A stretch of DNA of 5,636 nucleotides from an uncultured Bergeyella sp. Lineage in GTDB: Bacteria > Bacteroidota > Bacteroidia > Flavobacteriales > Weeksellaceae. Positions 1 through 5,636 of this stretch are shown one piece after another. The notes below the pieces were generated by a model that ran no database searches, was not told the DNA's origin, and saw only the letters and a program-made list of their open reading frames with translations. The position numbers were made by a program, and so were the translations under genes. How positions within the stretch are numbered: position 1 is the first letter of the stretch; each line of letters opens with the position of its first letter. The stretch spans positions 1-5,636 of the forward strand of contig CAKAOY010000088.1 of the NCBI GenBank assembly GCA_916710115.1, in the 5' to 3' direction.

Positions 1-1
1 A

Positions 2-769
2 AATGAGGTGCATTTTGAGGAGAAAAAACGCCTATCATACGAACAAAAATTAGCAGATGCCAAGCATCTTTCTGTAAAAAAACTACTTGAAATCTCCATT
101 GCTAAAAAATCTAATCTAATTGCCTCTGCAGATGTAATCACCACCGGTGAACTACTAAAATTAGCTGATTCTGTGGGACCACATATTGTAGCTCTCAAAA
201 CACATATGGATATTATTAACGATTTTGATTTTGAGAAAACTATTTTACCACTAAAAGAAATTGCTAAAAAACACAACTTCCTAATAATGGAAGACCGAAA
301 ATTCGCTGACATAGGTAGCACTCAGGAGATGCAATATTCTCACGGAATATACAAAATATCTTCTTGGGCAGACCTCATCACTTCGCAGGTAATTGGCGGT
401 AGTCAATCGTTGGATTTTTTCCTAAATTCAGGAGTGATTGCCATTCTTAGTATGTCGTCTAAGGGAACCCTTACCGATAATCATTATTTTGAAGAAGCTC
501 TACAAATAGCTAAAAGCCATCCAAATGTAATTGGTGGAGTATCTCAAAAACCTATTTCTGACGACCTATTACTCTTCACACCAGGAATTAATCTCGCTGA
601 TTCGGGAGATAACAAAGGACAACAATACAACACACCAGAGTTTGTTTTCAATAAGTTGCACACAGATTTCATTATCGTAGGAAGAGGGATTTACAAATCT
701 GACACCCCTGAACAATCTGCCTTAGAATACAGAACAAAGGGCTGGAAGGCATACCTAAATACTCTTTAA
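2..769 (+). CDS. pyrF: Orotidine 5'-phosphate decarboxylase domain (URA3/UMP synthase type), 5' end cut by window edge
   Basis: The product decarboxylates orotidine 5'-phosphate to UMP, the last step of de novo pyrimidine synthesis, in the cytosol. Numbering from the GTG at base 8, the family residues are visible: D42 in SADV, K64 in LKTHMDI, the catalytic block EDRKFADIG with D96, K98 and D101, the phosphate-loop GQQY (Q205) and VGRG (R226), and a C-terminal GWKAYL. DRKFADIG is the form found in yeast Ura3 and in the decarboxylase half of human UMPS; the usual bacterial forms are DLKFHDIP or DAKRGDIGST. The frame is open through bases 2-7 to the edge, and the residues before the core (KRLSYEQKLADAKH) resemble the linker in UMPS. 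The GTG at base 8 is therefore probably not the start, and an orotate phosphoribosyltransferase domain may lie upstream (inference). The catalytic assignment is secure; the bifunctional assignment is not. The gene ends just before a shared hairpin terminator. Confidence 0.93.
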   Translation, partial: NEVHFEEKKRLSYEQKLADAKHLSVKKLLEISIAKKSNLIASADVITTGELLKLADSVGPHIVALKTHMDIINDFDFEKTILPLKEIAKKHNFLIMEDRKFADIGSTQEMQYSHGIYKISSWADLITSQVIGGSQSLDFFLNSGVIAILSMSSKGTLTDNHYFEEALQIAKSHPNVIGGVSQKPISDDLLLFTPGINLADSGDNKGQQYNTPEFVFNKLHTDFIIVGRGIYKSDTPEQSALEYRTKGWKAYLNTL

Positions 770-791
770 ACAAATTTTCATCAAAATACAG

Positions 792-821
792 AAAATAGCC
801 ATTATAAATAATGGCTATTTT
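792..821. terminator. Bidirectional terminator between pyrF and hemB
   Basis: A perfect 12-bp inverted repeat, AAAATAGCCATT (792-803) and its complement (810-821), encloses a 6-base loop. The + strand continues into a T-rich run (818-827). On the - strand the arm itself ends in TTTT. It lies between the stops of two convergent genes (769 and 837), so it can end transcription from both sides. Confidence 0.85.
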
Positions 822-836
822 TATTTTATCATTTTA

Positions 837-1829
837 TTACCGATTTAACAAAATAGATGCTTCTTTCGCAGCATAAGTAAAAATCATATCGGCACCTGCT
901 CTCTTGATACAAGTCAAGCTCTCTATGATGGCCTTATCATTATCCAACCAACCGTTTTGGGCTGCTGCCTTCAGCATAGCATATTCACCACTTACATTAT
1001 ACACAGCTATTGGTAGGTCTATTACCTGACGAACTTGCGAAACTATATCCAAATATGGCATACCTGGTTTTATCATTATAATATCAGCTCCCTCATCAAC
1101 ATCTTTCAGAACTTCATTAAGTGCCTCACGAGAATTATGAAAATCCATTTGATATGTCTTTTTATCTTTTGGAATTTCCATATCAGCTTTCGGAGCAGAA
1201 TCTAATGCACTTCGGAAAGGTCCATAAAAAGAACTCGCATACTTAGCCGAGTAACTAAGAATCCCCACATTGTGGAATCCATTCTCTTCCAATGCCTTAC
1301 GGATAACGGAAACTCGTGCATCCATCATATCACTCGGTGCTACAATATCAGCACCTGCCTCGGCGTGGGACACTGCCATTTTAGCAAGAGCTTCGTTAGT
1401 AGCATCATTATCTATCTGTCCATTTGTAATAATACCATCGTGTCCGTAGATAGAATATGGGTCAAGTGCTACATCTGGCATTATCACCATTTCTGGGATG
1501 CTATCTTTAATGGCTTTGATGGTATTTTGCATTAATCCATTTCCATTCCAAGCCTCTTTCCCTTCGTTATCTTTTAGCTTTTCAGACACTTTCATATAGA
1601 GATTCACAGCCTTAATACCTAATGAATAAAGTTCTTTACACTCCTTCACCGTTAGGTCTATACTTCTCCTATATATACCTGGCATTGAGGGGATTGATTC
1701 TATTTTGTTTTCGCCTTCCATTACGAACATCGGCATTACAAAATCATTAGTCGTTAGCACCATTTCTTGAACTAAATTTCTGAGGCTTTCTTTAGTCCTC
1801 AACCTTCTATTTCTTGAGAATATAATCAT
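837..1829 (-). CDS. hemB: Porphobilinogen synthase (delta-aminolevulinate dehydratase), non-zinc type
   Basis: This cytosolic enzyme condenses two molecules of 5-aminolevulinate into porphobilinogen, the first common step of tetrapyrrole and heme synthesis. The protein is complete at 330 residues, normal for the family. The two Schiff-base lysines are K196 (SYSAKYAS) and K254 (IMIKPG). The segment that binds catalytic zinc through three cysteines in other members reads DVALDPYSIYGHDG (residues 119-132), with A121, D123 and D131 at the cysteine positions. This is the pattern of the magnesium-type Pseudomonas aeruginosa enzyme. E239 aligns by spacing from K254 with the allosteric Mg2+ ligand of E. 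coli HemB (Glu232). The N-terminal RNRRLR is also typical. The ATG at 1829 is chosen because it gives the family N-terminus and follows an A-rich leader. It is convergent with pyrF and divergent from the sorting-domain gene, so probably monocistronic. Confidence 0.97.
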   Translation of the reverse strand: MIIFSRNRRLRTKESLRNLVQEMVLTTNDFVMPMFVMEGENKIESIPSMPGIYRRSIDLTVKECKELYSLGIKAVNLYMKVSEKLKDNEGKEAWNGNGLMQNTIKAIKDSIPEMVIMPDVALDPYSIYGHDGIITNGQIDNDATNEALAKMAVSHAEAGADIVAPSDMMDARVSVIRKALEENGFHNVGILSYSAKYASSFYGPFRSALDSAPKADMEIPKDKKTYQMDFHNSREALNEVLKDVDEGADIIMIKPGMPYLDIVSQVRQVIDLPIAVYNVSGEYAMLKAAAQNGWLDNDKAIIESLTCIKRAGADMIFTYAAKEASILLNR

Positions 1830-1856
1830 TTTAATATAATTGATTTTATTTGATTA

Positions 1857-1864
1857 CAAAAATA
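1857..1864 (-). promoter_or_regulatory. Probable -7 promoter element of hemB
   Basis: Read on the - strand this is TATTTTTG, matching the Bacteroidota sigma-factor -7 consensus TAnnTTTG. It lies 27 bases upstream of the hemB ATG, which would give a short leader. No TTG is found at the expected -33 distance (about 1884-1888 reads AAGGG on this strand), so the call rests on one box in an AT-rich region. Confidence 0.45.
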
Positions 1865-1886
1865 CATAATTATTTTTTATTTACCC

Positions 1887-1917
1887 TTGTTTATTATATG
1901 GTTTATTTATAATTTTG
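1887..1917 (+). promoter_or_regulatory. Bacteroidota-type promoter of the T9SS sorting-domain gene
   Basis: A -33 element TTG (1887-1889) is separated by 20 bases from TAATTTTG (1910-1917), an exact match to the -7 consensus TAnnTTTG with the normal spacing of about 19-21. Transcription should begin a few bases past 1920, giving a leader of about 25-30 bases before the ATG at 1951. The -7 box covers the TTG at 1915, which argues against that codon being a translation start. Confidence 0.65.
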
Positions 1918-1950
1918 CAATATAAAATATCTAATAACTTCTATAATATA

Positions 1951-2283
1951 ATGAAAAAACTATTACTTTTGTTTTTTTTGATGGTAATTTATTCTAATGT
2001 AAGTGCCCAAACGAGTTTTGGTTTTGGAGCATCGAAGGATGATAATGTCATTATTGCCTATCCTAACCCCGCAAAAGATTTTCTTCTTTTAAAGGTTAAA
2101 GATAATTCATTAAAAATAAAATCAGTTTCTATTTATTCTATTTTGGGGGTTCAGGTTGCAGAATTTATAATAAACGCCGAATCGACAGAGGTAAGATTAG
2201 ACCGACTAAAATCTGGGAAATACCTCTTAAGATATTCCCTAAGCAACAATTCACAGAAAACTATCCAAATCATAAAACAATAA
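1951..2283 (+). CDS. Small secreted protein: signal peptide plus T9SS type A C-terminal sorting domain
   Basis: The product is 110 residues. Residues 1-19 form a Sec signal peptide (MKK, a Leu/Phe-rich core, then NVSA) with probable cleavage before Q20. A linker of about 14 residues follows, and from about residue 34 to the end the protein matches the Por-secretion tail (type A CTD): YPNPAKDFLLL at 37-47, VSIYSILGVQV at 59-69, a strand near 80-84, LKSGKYLLRY at 86-95, and a final basic strand IQIIKQ. In known T9SS substrates this domain directs the protein across the outer membrane and is removed when the cargo is anchored or released. Here there is essentially no cargo. The ATG at 1951 is preferred over an in-frame TTG at 1915 because it begins a proper signal peptide and lies downstream of the promoter. 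The gene could be a short functional peptide, a scaffold or decoy for the secretion machine, or the remnant of a larger substrate. The sorting-domain assignment is firm; the role is unknown. Confidence 0.85.
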   Translation: MKKLLLLFFLMVIYSNVSAQTSFGFGASKDDNVIIAYPNPAKDFLLLKVKDNSLKIKSVSIYSILGVQVAEFIINAESTEVRLDRLKSGKYLLRYSLSNNSQKTIQIIKQ

Positions 2284-2312
2284 AAATACCCTAAGTTATT
2301 TAGGGTATTTTT
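2282..2312. terminator. Bidirectional terminator overlapping two convergent stop codons
   Basis: A perfect 13-bp inverted repeat (AAAAATACCCTAA at 2282-2294, complement at 2300-2312) has a 5-base loop. The arm ends in T5 on either strand. The left arm includes two bases of the + strand TAA (2281-2283), and the right arm includes two bases of the - strand stop (2311-2313). A single hairpin thus ends both genes. Confidence 0.88.
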
Positions 2313-2724
2313 ATTCATCTATCAAAAGTTTTTCATATACCAACCTATCCACAGGAAGATTAAACGGATTTTCACCTCCTATAGGATACCATTCAACACG
2401 CTCTATACAAGGGTCAAGAGCCACCAAATCTTCCTCGTTTTCCATTTCCACCTTATAGTATATGGTGATGAGCTGTTCGTTTTCTCTAAATTTAGACTCT
2501 ACAAAATCCTCTTGAGTATAGAAATGAGTAGCAGATTTAATATTCAAATTAAGTTCTTCTGCCAATTCTCTTCGGAGACATTCTATAGTTCCCTCACCAT
2601 ACTCCAAGCCCCCACCTGGCAATTTTGTTAGATATTCCCCAACATATTCTTCGTGGAGTGTCAATAATTCTTTTTTTTGATTGATACAAAGGGCATAAAC
2701 CCGTACATTGAAAGCATTTATCAT
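2311..2724 (-). CDS. Nudix hydrolase
   Basis: This is a 137-residue cytosolic protein of single-domain Nudix size. Nudix enzymes cleave a nucleoside diphosphate linked to another group, using Mg2+ or a similar cation. The Nudix box spans residues 38-60: G38, E44, R52-E53-L54, E56-E57, then N59 and L60. Asn replaces the usual Gly at the next-to-last position, a common variation. The metal-binding glutamates (E53, E56, E57) are all present, so it should be active. The N-terminal strand (FNVRVYALCIN) and the C-terminal segment VEWYPIGGENPFNLPVDRLVYEKL fit the fold. Nothing outside the box identifies the substrate; candidates include oxidised dNTPs, nucleotide sugars and ADP-ribose. The ATG at 2724 follows an A-rich leader (GATAAAA). 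Its only near neighbours are convergent or separated by a terminator, so it is probably transcribed alone. Confidence 0.92.
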   Translation of the reverse strand: MINAFNVRVYALCINQKKELLTLHEEYVGEYLTKLPGGGLEYGEGTIECLRRELAEELNLNIKSATHFYTQEDFVESKFRENEQLITIYYKVEMENEEDLVALDPCIERVEWYPIGGENPFNLPVDRLVYEKLLIDE

Positions 2725-2742
2725 TTTTATCGTAGTTTAATA

Positions 2743-2750
2743 CAAATATA
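2743..2750 (-). promoter_or_regulatory. Possible -7 promoter element of the Nudix gene
   Basis: On the - strand this reads TATATTTG, a match to TAnnTTTG, 18 bases upstream of the Nudix ATG. No clear TTG is present 19-21 bases further upstream, and the implied leader is very short, so the support is weak. A promoter somewhere in 2725-2785 is nevertheless expected, because the upstream susD gene ends in its own terminator. Confidence 0.35.
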
Positions 2751-2785
2751 ACAAATATTTTCATTTTCGGGGATTTTGCTCAATC

Positions 2786-2815
2786 AAAAAAAACTCAATG
2801 AGTCGTCTCACTAAG
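2786..2815 (-). terminator. Rho-independent terminator of the susC-susD operon
   Basis: On the - strand, CTTAGTGAG pairs with CTCATTGAG around an ACGA tetraloop (9 pairs, two of them G-U) and is followed directly by eight T residues (complement of the A run at 2786-2793). It begins 11 bases after the susD stop codon. The stem-plus-U-tract shape works in this direction only. Confidence 0.8.
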
Positions 2816-2825
2816 GATTTTTTTA

Positions 2826-4223
2826 TTAATAACTTGGATTTTGTTTGAGATTAACATTTACCTCTATTGTTCTGTTAGGCAATGGCAACACAAATTTATC
2901 ATTTGGATAAGTGATATTACAAACCTCCGACAAGCAATTTTTTCGCTCTATATTCTTATGATTTCTCATCAAATCAAAGAAATATTTATTTTCAAAAACG
3001 AATTCTTTTCTTTTTTCTAATAAAATATCATCAATGCTCACATTCGTAAGATTAGATAAGCCTGCTCTAGCACGAATAATATTAACATCTGCTAAGGCGT
3101 CGATATTTTTTGCTAATTTAAGATTTGCCTCAGCTCGGATAAAATACATTTCGGAAAGTCGGTATATAGCATTATTTAAATTTCCTACATACTTTTTTGT
3201 AAATCTATACGAAGGATTTGTGGTATATCCCGCAGTTTTATAAGTCCTTACACTAAGTAATGTTAATCTTTTATCTGTGGAATCAAACTTGCTATACAAG
3301 TCATTTGAGAGGGTATAATTCGGGCGAGAGACTCCCATCTGAGTATAAATCGCCGATACAGGAGAGTCATTATTAATGGTATTTGGCAACTCAAATAGCA
3401 TTTCTGAGGTTGCCCAATTATCCAAATTAGACAAATCTGAAAGAATAAGCCCCGACTCATTAATCACCTGATTACTATATTCATATGCCTTTTTCCAATC
3501 GTTTTCCCATAGAAAAATATCCGCTGCTATGGCCTTAGCTACATTTTTAGAAATATAATTTTTATCTTCTCCCGAAGGAATAGCCTTCTTATTTTGATAA
3601 AGACCAATTGCTGTGAGAATATCATTTTCCAACAAATCAAAGGTAGATTTAGCTGTTTGTCTGGTAGGATAATCTATCCCAACTTTCAGAGAATGGGTAT
3701 TATACACAATTCCCAAATGGGATGCATCAGGAGTATAGGTATAGTTTTGAGAATACATTTTCGCCAACTGAAAATGTATATAAGCTCTCATCGCCAGAGA
3801 CTCTGCCTTGATTTGTTTTTTTTCAGAATCAGTAGCATCTTGCAAGTCATCTACTTTCTCCAAAATTAAATTTAGATTATTTATAATAGCATACGAATTT
3901 TGATAAAAATTAGACAAATCACTACTATTGCTATTATCATTAAATGAATAGATGTTTTGGACTGAGTTTGGAACTACCAAATTCCCTGAATTATTGGGAG
4001 TTATCCCTAAATTACCACTAAGTAAATCAGCATACACCAAAAAATCGGCATCTGCCAAGAGAAGTCCCCTTAGGCTGATATACGCTCCATTAAGAGCATC
4101 GATAACGCCTTTTTTGGTGCTTAATTGTTGGTTAATGGACACTTGCTCAACGGGTTCTCTTGTAAGAAAATCTGAACAAGATATACTTGCTAAAACCAAG
4201 ATTGATATTATTATTTTTTTCAT
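2826..4223 (-). CDS. SusD/RagB-family outer-membrane nutrient-binding lipoprotein
   Basis: This is the surface lipoprotein that caps a SusC-type TonB-dependent channel and helps capture a glycan or peptide. It is complete at 465 residues, at the short end of the usual range. The N-terminus is a lipoprotein signal (MKKIIISILVLASIS) with lipidation Cys at C16, followed by SDFLTREP, the common SusD start. The TPR-like helical core includes AESLAMRAYIHFQLAKMY (140-157) and, near the C-terminus, YRLSEMYFIRAEANL (354-368), LLEKRKEFVFENKYFFDLMR (401-420) and PLPNRTIEVN...LKQNPSY (447-465). All are family hallmarks. Besides C16 the only cysteines are C430 and C435, in a stretch just before the conserved C-terminal strand. 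The ATG at 4223 lies 11 bases after the receptor stop and follows GAATAAAAA. The ligand cannot be named: no sugar-processing enzyme is adjacent in view. Confidence 0.96.
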   Translation of the reverse strand: MKKIIISILVLASISCSDFLTREPVEQVSINQQLSTKKGVIDALNGAYISLRGLLLADADFLVYADLLSGNLGITPNNSGNLVVPNSVQNIYSFNDNSNSSDLSNFYQNSYAIINNLNLILEKVDDLQDATDSEKKQIKAESLAMRAYIHFQLAKMYSQNYTYTPDASHLGIVYNTHSLKVGIDYPTRQTAKSTFDLLENDILTAIGLYQNKKAIPSGEDKNYISKNVAKAIAADIFLWENDWKKAYEYSNQVINESGLILSDLSNLDNWATSEMLFELPNTINNDSPVSAIYTQMGVSRPNYTLSNDLYSKFDSTDKRLTLLSVRTYKTAGYTTNPSYRFTKKYVGNLNNAIYRLSEMYFIRAEANLKLAKNIDALADVNIIRARAGLSNLTNVSIDDILLEKRKEFVFENKYFFDLMRNHKNIERKNCLSEVCNITYPNDKFVLPLPNRTIEVNVNLKQNPSY

Positions 4224-4234
4224 TTTTTATTCAT

Positions 4235-5636
4235 TTAAAATCCTACTCTAAAACCGATACTCCAAGTTCTCATCTCTGGATATAGATATCTCATTTCTCG
4301 TATTCCGTTACGCCCTATTGGCGATGTTTCTTTATACCAATATAAGACATTCGTAATATCAACAAAGATATTAGCATCTTTCAGAAATGAGCTTTTCTCC
4401 TTTTTAAGCGGTAATTTGTAACTAAGGTTTATATTTCTTAGTTTGATATTTGTTTTGTCATAAACATATTTAGAAGTATTACTTTTCGGTACAACTCTAT
4501 CTGGTTTATGGATATCAGCATTAGAATTGGCAGAAGACCAATAATCTAAAGCATTGACACTTGTATTCCTATTTAGTAAGATATTAAACTTATCAATATA
4601 CTCATTAGAGAGCAATTCATCACCGCCGATTTCAAAAGTCAGGTTAAAACTTAAATTAAAATTTTTATAGCCTATCACATTACGAAGTCCTCCGATAGCA
4701 TTTGGCTGGGTATCACCAATAATCTCATATTCAGATGATTTAGAAGTAAAAGTTTCCTCTCGCACATCACCATTTACTAAGTATTGATATCTTCCCGTAG
4801 TGGGATTCACACCTAAATAGCGATACCCCCAAATAGCAGAAGTAGGCGTACCTATCTTTTGTGCTCTGGCGTACGCTGCAATAGAATAAGACTCTCCAAA
4901 GCCCTTCATTGCGGTAATTTTATTACTCACTGTACCGATATTAAAGGTTGTATTCCAGCGGAATTTTTTTCCTGAAAACCATTTTGCATTAGCAGAAAAC
5001 TCTATTCCCTGATTATACATTTCAGCACCATTGATTTCGGCATTTGTATAACCACTCTCCCAGACGGCATCGCGGGAAACAATCATATCGGAGATATTAT
5101 TTCTGTAGGCTTCAAGGGTAAAACTTGCCTTACCATTAAATAAATCAAAATCTAAGCCCACATTATACTTCTCATTTTTTTCCCAACTAAGATTCCCAAC
5201 AGGTGGCGAGCTGGTATCAGGTGTAGCGTATTGATCACCATAGATATTCCCATTTTGATAGATATTATACAACCCCGACGAACGATAAGACCCAATACGA
5301 GAATTCCCCGTCATCCCCCAAGATGTTCTCATTCTAAGGAATGAAAATACCTCTTGATTTTGCATAAATTTCTCTTTAGATATCACCCAAGATACCCCAA
5401 TAGCACCATTATAGGCTGCATTGACATCTTTTCCGAAGGCCGAACTCTCATCTCGGCGGAGAGTAGCGGAGAGGAAATATTTTTTATCAAAGTCGTAATT
5501 TATCTGTCCAAAAACACTTCGTCCTGCATCTTTATTTGTCAATTGGCGGTAGGTGTAATTCTGCGTCTGTTTGTCATTAGAAATATAAACTAAAGCCTCC
5601 CACGGCAGTTGATATTCCGAATAATTAACAAATGTA
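4235..5636 (-). CDS. SusC/RagA-family TonB-dependent receptor, C-terminal half (5' end beyond right edge)
   Basis: This is the outer-membrane beta-barrel importer that works with the adjacent SusD and is energised by TonB-ExbB-ExbD. The 466 visible residues correspond to the later barrel strands of a family normally near 1000 residues; the signal peptide, carboxypeptidase-like domain, TonB box and plug lie outside the window. Features seen in order are NYSEY at the visible start, GRSVFGQINYDF, LRRDESSAFG, SWGMTGN, GNLSWEKNEKYNVGLDFDLF (about 147-166), MYNQGIEF, a DYWSSANSNADIHKPDR loop (about 364-380), LRNINLSYKLP, and the terminal YPEMRTWSIGFRVGF. That terminus ends in Phe, as expected for a C-terminal outer-membrane strand. 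A TTG at 5542 could be taken as a start, but the frame continues with receptor-like sequence to the edge, so it is internal. The stop lies 11 bases before susD, as in an operon. Confidence 0.95.
   Translation of the reverse strand, partial: TFVNYSEYQLPWEALVYISNDKQTQNYTYRQLTNKDAGRSVFGQINYDFDKKYFLSATLRRDESSAFGKDVNAAYNGAIGVSWVISKEKFMQNQEVFSFLRMRTSWGMTGNSRIGSYRSSGLYNIYQNGNIYGDQYATPDTSSPPVGNLSWEKNEKYNVGLDFDLFNGKASFTLEAYRNNISDMIVSRDAVWESGYTNAEINGAEMYNQGIEFSANAKWFSGKKFRWNTTFNIGTVSNKITAMKGFGESYSIAAYARAQKIGTPTSAIWGYRYLGVNPTTGRYQYLVNGDVREETFTSKSSEYEIIGDTQPNAIGGLRNVIGYKNFNLSFNLTFEIGGDELLSNEYIDKFNILLNRNTSVNALDYWSSANSNADIHKPDRVVPKSNTSKYVYDKTNIKLRNINLSYKLPLKKEKSSFLKDANIFVDITNVLYWYKETSPIGRNGIREMRYLYPEMRTWSIGFRVGF

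Noticed and set aside
8..10. GTG as the start codon of the pyrF protein
   Set aside because: The frame is open further upstream to the edge, and residues just after the GTG resemble a UMP synthase linker; GTG starts are also uncommon in this group. It remains possible if the gene is stand-alone.
1272..1535. 87-codon + strand reading frame
   Set aside because: It lies wholly antisense inside hemB, has no recognisable domain and has a Cys/His/Ile-rich composition typical of a shadow frame.
1840..1855. Direct repeat TTGATT / TTGATT spaced 10 bases in the hemB leader
   Set aside because: Six-base AT-rich repeats are expected by chance here, and nothing ties them to a known operator.
1915..1950. 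TTG start adding 12 residues to the sorting-domain protein
   Set aside because: The TTG is part of the promoter -7 box, and the extra residues would disrupt a well-formed signal peptide that starts at the ATG at 1951.
3034..3243. + strand reading frame opposite susD
   Set aside because: Antisense to conserved SusD sequence, with no recognisable product or promoter. The frames at 3594-3869 and 3952-4251 are rejected for the same reason.
3263..3460. 65-codon - strand reading frame in another phase of susD
   Set aside because: It overlaps the intact susD frame on the same strand and has no family features.
5540..5542. TTG as the start of the SusC protein
   Set aside because: The same frame continues to the window edge for 31 more codons with typical receptor sequence (for example NYSEY), so this codon is an internal leucine.
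5354..5593. 79-codon + strand reading frame near the right edge
   Set aside because: Antisense to the SusC receptor, whose protein sequence is clearly conserved across the region.

Overview
The window is AT-rich (roughly one third G+C by eye) and looks like a chromosomal segment from a member of the Flavobacteriia, most likely the Weeksellaceae/Chryseobacterium–Riemerella neighbourhood. Four signals point there: a type IX secretion (T9SS) type A sorting domain, a SusC/SusD outer-membrane pair, promoter elements of the Bacteroidota form TAnnTTTG, and A-rich leaders before ATG in place of Shine-Dalgarno sites. The lineage is inferred from these traits, not from a database match.

Layout from left to right: (1) On the + strand, the 3' part of a pyrimidine gene encodes an orotidine 5'-phosphate decarboxylase of the URA3/UMP-synthase type. 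Its frame runs off the left edge, and its N-terminal residues resemble the linker region of bifunctional UMP synthases. (2) On the - strand, convergent with it, is a complete hemB (porphobilinogen synthase) whose active-site region lacks the zinc cysteines. A 12-bp perfect hairpin between the two serves as a shared terminator. (3) Divergent from hemB, on the + strand, is a 110-residue secreted protein made of little more than a signal peptide and a T9SS C-terminal sorting domain. It has a well-formed Bacteroidota promoter. (4) Convergent with that is a - strand Nudix hydrolase. A 13-bp perfect hairpin fills the gap and overlaps the stop codons of both genes. (5) On the - strand, a susC-susD pair enters from the right edge: the C-terminal half of a SusC-like TonB-dependent receptor is followed after 11 bp by a complete SusD-like lipoprotein and then by a hairpin plus U-tract terminator.

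The first four genes are separate transcription units, with strand switches at nearly every junction. Only susC-susD looks like an operon: the receptor barrel and the surface lipoprotein should form one outer-membrane importer for an unidentified glycan or peptide. No glycan-degrading enzyme or regulator is visible beside it.

I found no RNA gene, insertion sequence, CRISPR array, attachment site or origin, and no gene-free stretch over 300 bases. The most unusual item is the cargo-less T9SS sorting-domain protein. Nothing here amounts to a clearly new multi-gene system.
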